Assembly (NCBI GenBank): GCA_009731375.1
Contig: BJOX01000153.1
Location: 250,408 to 288,854, forward strand
Direction: 5' to 3'
DNA from: Paulinella micropora
Taxonomy: Eukaryota; Cercozoa; Imbricatea; Euglyphida
Length of the DNA stretch: 38,447 nt
Position 1 is the first letter of the stretch; each line of letters starts with the position of its first letter. A model generated the notes under the pieces. It was not told where the DNA came from and made no database searches. It was given only the letters and a program-made list of their open reading frames with translations. Positions 32,584-38,447 of the stretch are shown one piece after another. The position numbers were made by a program, and so were the translations under genes.

Positions 32584-34936
32584 CAGTGGGTGCAAGATCA
32601 CTATGACCTCACTAAAAAAGAGTTTGATAACAAGATGGGGGTAGAGAAGGATACCTATGTGTGGATCCCTCAGGATCAAAAGAAGAGAGAAAAGTCGTGC
32701 TAAAAAGGATGTCTATATCATATTATCAAACACAGCACAGCTCCTCTGCAAACTGGTCTCTGATCCAGAAGAGAGAAAGAAGATACAGCATATCAAGTTT
32801 GGGGACACACACACCCACCTTGAATTACTCGATGCTATCTTTGGGGTGTACACTCAAACCCTGATTTGGGAACGTACATACGGCCCACGATGTGAGGGTT
32901 ACCTCCAGTACACAAACCCAAGAGCAACGGCCAGATTCCTCGCGACTGGTCAGGAGGCAGTCGATGTAACAAAAATGAAGACTAATCTGGGTTCGAAAAA
33001 CTCAAATGGCGTATTTCATTTTTTTACAATGGAAATAAAGGCCTTGGAGGAGGGGAAGGCAGAGATGGAAAAAAGCATTAAGGCAGCAGGAGAAACTCAT
33101 CCTGTGATTGATGAGTTAGAGAAGACTGACAGAGTTCTGACCAAGATCAGACTGTTGATGGGTGCGTTACTGCACAAGGAGGCATGGAAGAGATGGATTC
33201 CTACCAAGGATCACTCTGTCCTTAAATCACTTAGTAACGCACCACCGGTCGCCAACAAAGCAGGTGTTGACCAATATGTGGAGAAATATAATTTTCTCAG
33301 ATCTGCTTCTGAATTGGTGGCCTTTATCACTCATGCTCAAAAGCTAGTGATATCTGAGAAGAAGACGGCGAAAGAGAATGAGGAGTTCGAGAAGACGATG
33401 AGACTGGAAAGAATGAAAGCAAAAGTGAGTGGTGCAAAGACACACCCTCCGACATATTTGACCCCACCAGCTCCTGCCCCACCAGCCCCTGCACCCTCGG
33501 GCTCAACTACGGTGGTGGTCACAAACACGGAGAAGAAGGACAGACAGAACATCATAAATGCCTTCAAGGGGAAGAAAGGAGGAGTGGCAAGTCTCATGCT
33601 ATATGCCAAGACGAGCTCAGACAAAGACTCTGATGCTTCGCTTTTGAGCAAGCTCAAAGAGATCAATGCCTGCATGAAGGCTTTTCCTTGCGACGAAACG
33701 CAGGAATACGAGGCCCTTGTTACTGTTTTTGACCAATCTCTAGTCTCGGAGGGATTTGATCTGACACAGTACAAGTTTTTGAGAAAGAAGGAGGAGATTA
33801 AGAGAAACAATGCAACAGGCCTAGACGCTCAGTGTGAACTGGCGGTGGCCACACTCATTTCATATTTTCAATCTCATGGATACCAGCATCTCTGCACTGG
33901 TACTCTCATAGGATTTGAAATCTTTGAGACAGTGGCGATGAGTTTGAGGAGTGCTGTTGGCTTGGCGGCGACCCTTACGGAGGTAGTTTCCTCCTATGGG
34001 CTATTCTATGGCCGCAAGTCGATCATCCTCTATTTCTTTTCGGCGTTACACACAGTTAACCCGAGTAAGCTTACTCAGCTCATACAACAATGCTCGACGT
34101 TTAGCTCAGTGAAGTCCAAGAACTTCCTCGAGACACACGTGTTCGAAAATACGGTTCAAAGCGTTGCTCCGTCAGCACTGTTTCAAGAAGTGATGAGTGC
34201 ATGCTCAAACATGGACTCGCTCACGGAGGCACATACGGCACAGGCAGGCGGTGTACCTGTTGGCGCACAAGCCACGTACACAAACAGAGTTGCCGGTTGG
34301 AAGAGACAGAGAGAGCCAGACCTGAAGACCGCATGTTGGAGGTGGTTCGCGGGCTTGCAGTGTAAGGCACAGATGGAGAACAGAGACTGCTCTTTCAATC
34401 ATGATAGGCAGAACCCAACAGCAAGGGCAAATTTTCTGAGCAGGACGGAAGGCAAGGAACCGGGCCTTTTCAATATGCTTCAGATTGCCGCTGTGAACGA
34501 AGGTTGGTATGCCAATATGTGTGATGATGAGGAGTTACGAGAGGCAATCATTACCTACATGAAGAGGATGAAGGAGAAGAAGGAGGAAAGGGAGAGACAA
34601 AAGAACTTAAAGGCCTCTCAAAGAGGACGAGAAGGAGGAGCAGGAGCAGGAGGAGGAGGAGGAGGAGGAGGAGGAGGACGAGGACGAGGAACATGGAGAG
34701 GAGCCTCGAGGTGGCAGGGAACCCCTCAGAGAGGAAGAGGAGGAGGTCGGGGATATACCCCTTATGGAGGGAGAGCTGTTCGAGCTCCAGCCCCCCCACC
34801 CAGAGGAGGAGGAGGCTCGTGGGCAAGCTCCAACCCAAATTTCGGTCGAGCTCAGGCCTACAACACTGCCTCGGAGACCGATACGTCATCCTACCCGGAC
34901 ACTACTCAAGGTAATCGTTTCGAGGTGGTGGAATGA
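32584..34936 (+). CDS. gag: Gag-like polyprotein with CCCH-like zinc motif and RGG tail
   Basis: The open frame from 32645 (first ATG 32657, 759 codons) encodes a helical, charged protein. Counting from that ATG, about residues 270-290 are a Pro/Ala linker (PPAPAPPAPAPSG). Residues 560-582 hold C-x8-C-x8-C-x3-H, close to a CCCH zinc finger rather than the CCHC knuckle usual in gag. About residues 655-730 are Arg/Gly-rich (RGRG, GGGRGRGTWRG), an RNA-binding type tail. The true start is upstream: a different frame at 32584-32700 reads QWVQDHYDLTKKEFDNKMGV and meets this frame at KREK/SRAKK, so one base is probably lost or gained near 32690. It would form the particle and bind RNA; the assignment rests mainly on position before pol. 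It ends at TGA 34934-34936, in frame with pol. Confidence 0.75.
34934..34936 (+). promoter_or_regulatory. In-frame UGA between gag and pol, candidate readthrough site
   Basis: The codon before is GAA and the stop context is TGA CTG, followed by purine-rich sequence. No other stop separates gag from pol, and no frameshift is needed. UGA followed by CU is a known leaky context. Readthrough here is inferred. Confidence 0.45.
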
Positions 34937-37900
34937 CTGGAGGGGGAAGAAGAGAGGAAGGAGAAGACTGTGAAGTTTAACCCTGAAGTCACAGTGCTTT
35001 CTAATGCTGTTGTGGAGAATGGGCCAACGCTTCCTCTATGTGAAAACAAAGATGTGGGTACACAGAGACTGCAGCCCCAAGGTAGTCTCATACCCGTTCA
35101 TACAGCACGGTTACCAATGATAACGGATGCAAATAGGAAGGCGAGACTTGCGATGGAGGCGAGGAGGCCAATGGCAGACGTATCGCCTCGGCCAAGCAAA
35201 CAACCACGAACAGACTCAATGTCTACGGTCGCGGCGGGTGGCGAGCAAAAAGACAATGTGTGTACTCAAGTACCACAAGACAATGTCGCTCAAATAGTAA
35301 ACGCACCAGTACCGCAGAATAATAAAAATGTTAATGAGGTGAAGCAGGAGGAGAAGAAGGAGGAGTTGAAAAACTTAGAGACAAGACTCCAAAATTTGGA
35401 ACGTAAAGTTCTTGTTCTCGCAGCCAATATACACAGGCCCGATGCTCTGTGTTATACGGAACTTTATTGTGAAACATTGAAGACAATATTAAAAGTTGGT
35501 AATGATACGATGGCGAATATTAATATTGTCGGCAGGAAGTTTTTTAATCGATACCGGGACTGGGTGGACGGAAATATGAAAAAGTCAACGGGCACTCTCA
35601 AAGGAGTGAGCAGCCGGACGGATATCACGGGAATCATCACACTGACCTTTAAATTGAAATCCGCACGAGTATACCGTATGGACCTCTATGTCGTCCCCGG
35701 TTACCACGGGTCAATATTACTATCGTATGACCAATTGGCTACGATGGGGGCTGTGATTGATTGCGCCGCACGGCGAGTGATATATGGAGTAAAAAGAGGA
35801 GAAGAGAACGATATTGATCCCTTCAACGCTACTGACTCTTATGAGGCTTATGAGCTGAGTCTAGCGACGGATCACAAAAAGATGGCCATCGCACATGAGG
35901 CACTTGAGGTGTACGTTCACCCCCATGTCGTAAGACCGGATGAACTGTCCTGGACCGACAATTGGGAATCCCAAGTGTGCACTGTCACAGTTCCGACATG
36001 CCATTGGGACAAAAAGTCTATTGATGACTTAATCGAGAAGCGAAAGGAGGAGATTATATGTGTCGCACAAAGAAGCCCGTCGTTGGCGAGATTCGCGGAA
36101 GGAGTAGGAACAGATGTCCATATTACTAACGGATACTGTTTCCATGCGAAAGTAGGAGAAGAAAAAAGGGAGGCGTTTGTACCAAGGAGAACGGGGCGAA
36201 TCCCGGATACTCCACCAGAAACTATTAAAAGTTTTATTACTGATTTCTGGGGTGACGAGCCCACGTGGCCGCGTTCACTGTCTGAAGTGAAGAAATGCTT
36301 ACGGACTTTATTCGAAAATAATAAGCCGTATACTATTATCCTGCCATATAATGAGAAGGCGATATGGGCGCAGGAAATAAGGGACCGGCTTATTGATCAT
36401 CCTATACCGGTACCCTCTCGCAAGCAACAGCTAGTGGTGGCTTGTCGTATGGGAACTCGTGAGCAGAGCAGTGCATACAAGCGGAAGCTCAGAGACCTCG
36501 ACAAGTTGAAATTGATACCGCAAGCATTCACATGCTTTGATGGTTTTTACACCCGTAAAGCTCCTTTGCAATACGCGAGACTCATTGACATGCTGGTGGA
36601 GCTCGGTAAAGATGATGAGCCGGACACGGTCACGTATGAAAAGACGGGCCTAGATGATGTCTCGGAAGAGGACTTAGGCTTGGAGGAGGACAGAGAACCC
36701 CTCAAGCAACATAAGCAGATGTCTGATGAAGATTTTCAAGAGGCGGCGCGGAAAATATTGGAAGAAGGAGTAGGCACGGAGAAGGAGAAGGAGCTTTTAA
36801 AAGCCAAATTAGAGGCGAACAAGGAAATTTTTGACCCTCCACATGCAGGTGGTGTCAAGCCTGAAGATTTCACTGCGGTTATTTACAAAATACCGGGTGC
36901 GGAGCCGTCACCGGCACCACGAAGGGCGAATTTGAGTATACATGAGGCGAAGATAGCGGAGGAGCTAGCAAGACAGCTGCTCAATGAGGACTTTATTGAG
37001 AGATCAACATCTCCAATAGTCTCACAACCGAGAATAGTGCCGAAGCCAGGAGGAGAATGGCGCCTGACAGTTAACTATGCTCGTGTTAACAAGGTGCTGG
37101 AGGAAGAGAGAAATCCTCTCCCGACATTAGAAGAAGGAAGGAGAGTACTGCGGAATGCAAAATTCTATTCGGTCATTGACCTTAAGAATGGCTTCTGGCA
37201 GATACCACTGGAGGAAAAGTCCAGATGGCTGACGGCGTTTGTGGTGGGTATGGAAATATACCAATGGAAAGTGCTTCCGATGGGCCTCAAGCAAGCCCCA
37301 GGACTTTTCCAGAAGGCGATGCAGAAGATGTTGAGCAGTCAGTACGATGATTTGTCTGACGGTGGCTTTATGAGAAGGCGGGGACAGAAGGCGGGAGAAT
37401 ATGCATTTTGCTATATCGATGACATTATCGTATACTCTAACACAATGGAGGAGCATATCGATCATTTGTCCGATATATTCAGGCGCATCGGAGCTTTTGG
37501 CCTGAAGTGCAATCTAAAGAAGTGTCAACTTGCCAAGACGAGTGTGACATACTTAGGGTACGAGATCTCCCATAATCGAGTCTCGATATCCAAAGAGAAG
37601 AGGGAGGAGATTATGAATCGACCGATACCGAAGAACCGCACTGAATTGCACTCATTCCTTGCGATGGCGCAATACTATAGCCAGTTTATACCCGATTGGG
37701 GTGCAACACGGGCTAAAGTGGAGAAAATGATAGATTTTGGAGACTTTGAGAAGTGGGACGAAGAGGCTTTGCAAGCGTTTCATGCGCTCAAAGATCTCAT
37801 TTACAAAGACCCGAAAGACGGAGGACTGGTGTTAACGATGCCCGACTTTACGAAACAATTCGTAGTCGATACAGACGCATCTAAGTTTGCGATTGGGGCT

Positions 37901-38447
37901 GTATTACAACAAGAGGATGAGGAGAAGAAATTACGCCCAATCATGTTTATTAGTAGGAAGTTGTGTGCGGCGGAGAGAAACTATTGCACAAGGCAAAGAG
38001 AGGCGTTGGCGGTAGTATGGGCCCTCAAGAGGCTCAGAGAGTATTTGTGGGGAGGACCTCAATTTACTGTCAGAACTGATCATCATAACCTGTTATGGTT
38101 GATGAATCATGAACAGACGGGACGGCTGGCGCGGTAGCAAGCGTTCTTGTCTTGTTTCGATTTTACAATGGTCTTTCTACCGGGAAAGCGAAATGTGGTC
38201 GCTGATAGCCTCTCTAGGCTAGAGTTTAACTTAGAAGTATCGGCGTTGGTGTCCACGGTGGAGATGGAAGACTTGTCCACTGACAAGGTGTATGAGGTCA
38301 GCCACATTGAGGCGATGGAGATGGCGAGTGGAGTCCGATATGACCGCACAGGTCTACGGTACAGTCCACAAGGCCCGGATCACGGGATATGTTGTGAGCT
38401 ACATACCCAGGAGGACGCTGAGTGGTCCTATGAGGTATATGAGAATG
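34937..38447 (+). CDS. pol: Pol: protease-like, reverse transcriptase, RNase H (partial)
   Basis: Residues are counted from 34970; there is no ATG near it, and the frame is continuous with gag. A basic/Gln-rich N-terminal part precedes a coiled segment (EEKKEELKNLETRLQNLERK). A retropepsin-like region follows: DTM at 179-181 where DTG is usual, and a late block GAVIDCAARRVIYG. A linker of about 350 residues is unassigned. Reverse transcriptase has FYSVIDLKNGFWQI (Asp 737), VLPMGLKQAPGLFQ and YIDD at 815-818. RNase H has DTDAS (Asp 967, 969), Glu 1011 and Asp 1037. TAG at 38135-38137 replaces the Trp expected after GRLAR. The same frame then continues with VFLPGKRNVVADSLSRL, the normal RNase H end. 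The window ends before integrase. Confidence 0.9.

Larger units (their letters stand above)
32584..38447 (+). mobile_element. Ty3/gypsy-type LTR retrotransposon, 5' end in gap, 3' end outside window
   Basis: Gag, protease-like region, reverse transcriptase and RNase H lie in the Ty3/gypsy order on one strand. Everything from 32645 to the window end is in one frame apart from a TGA at 34934 and a TAG at 38135. Integrase, LTRs and the primer-binding site are not seen. A frame break near 32700 and the TAG suggest this copy is inactive, although sequence error is possible for the first. Confidence 0.9.

Noticed and set aside
34934-38137. Variant genetic code with UGA and UAG as sense codons
   Set aside because: Only one of each interrupts the retroelement, the UAG sits at a Trp position one mutation from TGG, and TGA and TAG close other frames here normally. 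Too little evidence.

Overview
The window is eukaryotic. Short GT-AG introns of about 83-105 bp can be placed in several genes, AATAAA signals follow stop codons, tri- and tetranucleotide repeats are extremely dense, and a Ty3/gypsy-type LTR retrotransposon fills the right end. The species cannot be named from the sequence. A repeat-rich unicellular eukaryote or alga fits, but that is inference. Twelve N gaps interrupt the window, nine of them beside long C, G or A homopolymers, so single-base frame breaks must be read with caution.

Left part (1-10 kb), the most gene-like stretch. A plus-strand multi-exon gene (or two genes) occupies 1-2.15 kb. It has a Thr/Ser-rich repeat exon, then exons for a basic/acidic, Gln/Lys-rich coiled-coil protein ending at 2147. 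On the minus strand, 3355-5414 encodes a GC-rich protein with a SAM-like N-terminus, about 15 Sel1-like repeats and a C-terminal basic nuclear-localisation-like motif. One missing base splits its frame. From 3.2 to 9.75 kb the sequence is a mosaic of recurring modules. A roughly 70-bp module resembles the last exon and 3' UTR of a minus-strand gene family. A second module is centred on TTAGCGCCAA. Several hundred bases are shared between 6.2-6.9 kb and 9.0-9.74 kb. This looks like a degraded cluster of paralogous gene ends.

Middle part (9.7-31.2 kb), mostly simple repeats: AAT, AGT/AGC, CAA, AAG, GATA, GTAT, CA, CT and poly-A. Embedded in them are two copies of a roughly 245-bp element between AAT tracts, a tRNA-like SINE-type element (12285-12518), a small two-exon membrane protein (13875-14199), a decayed basic ORF (14935-15510), and a GC-rich Cys-containing gene on the minus strand (15539-16430). 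There are also a 33-bp minisatellite, three copies of a 75-bp unit separated by GATA tracts, and a CAA-tailed repeat family.

Right part (32.6-38.4 kb): a Ty3/gypsy-type element runs off the window. Gag has a CCCH-like zinc motif and an RGG-rich tail. Pol has a divergent protease-like region, a long unassigned linker, reverse transcriptase (YIDD) and RNase H. Gag and pol share one reading frame and are separated by a single UGA. A UAG replaces the conserved Trp at the end of RNase H, and a frame break lies in gag next to the gap. Integrase and the 3' LTR would lie beyond the window.
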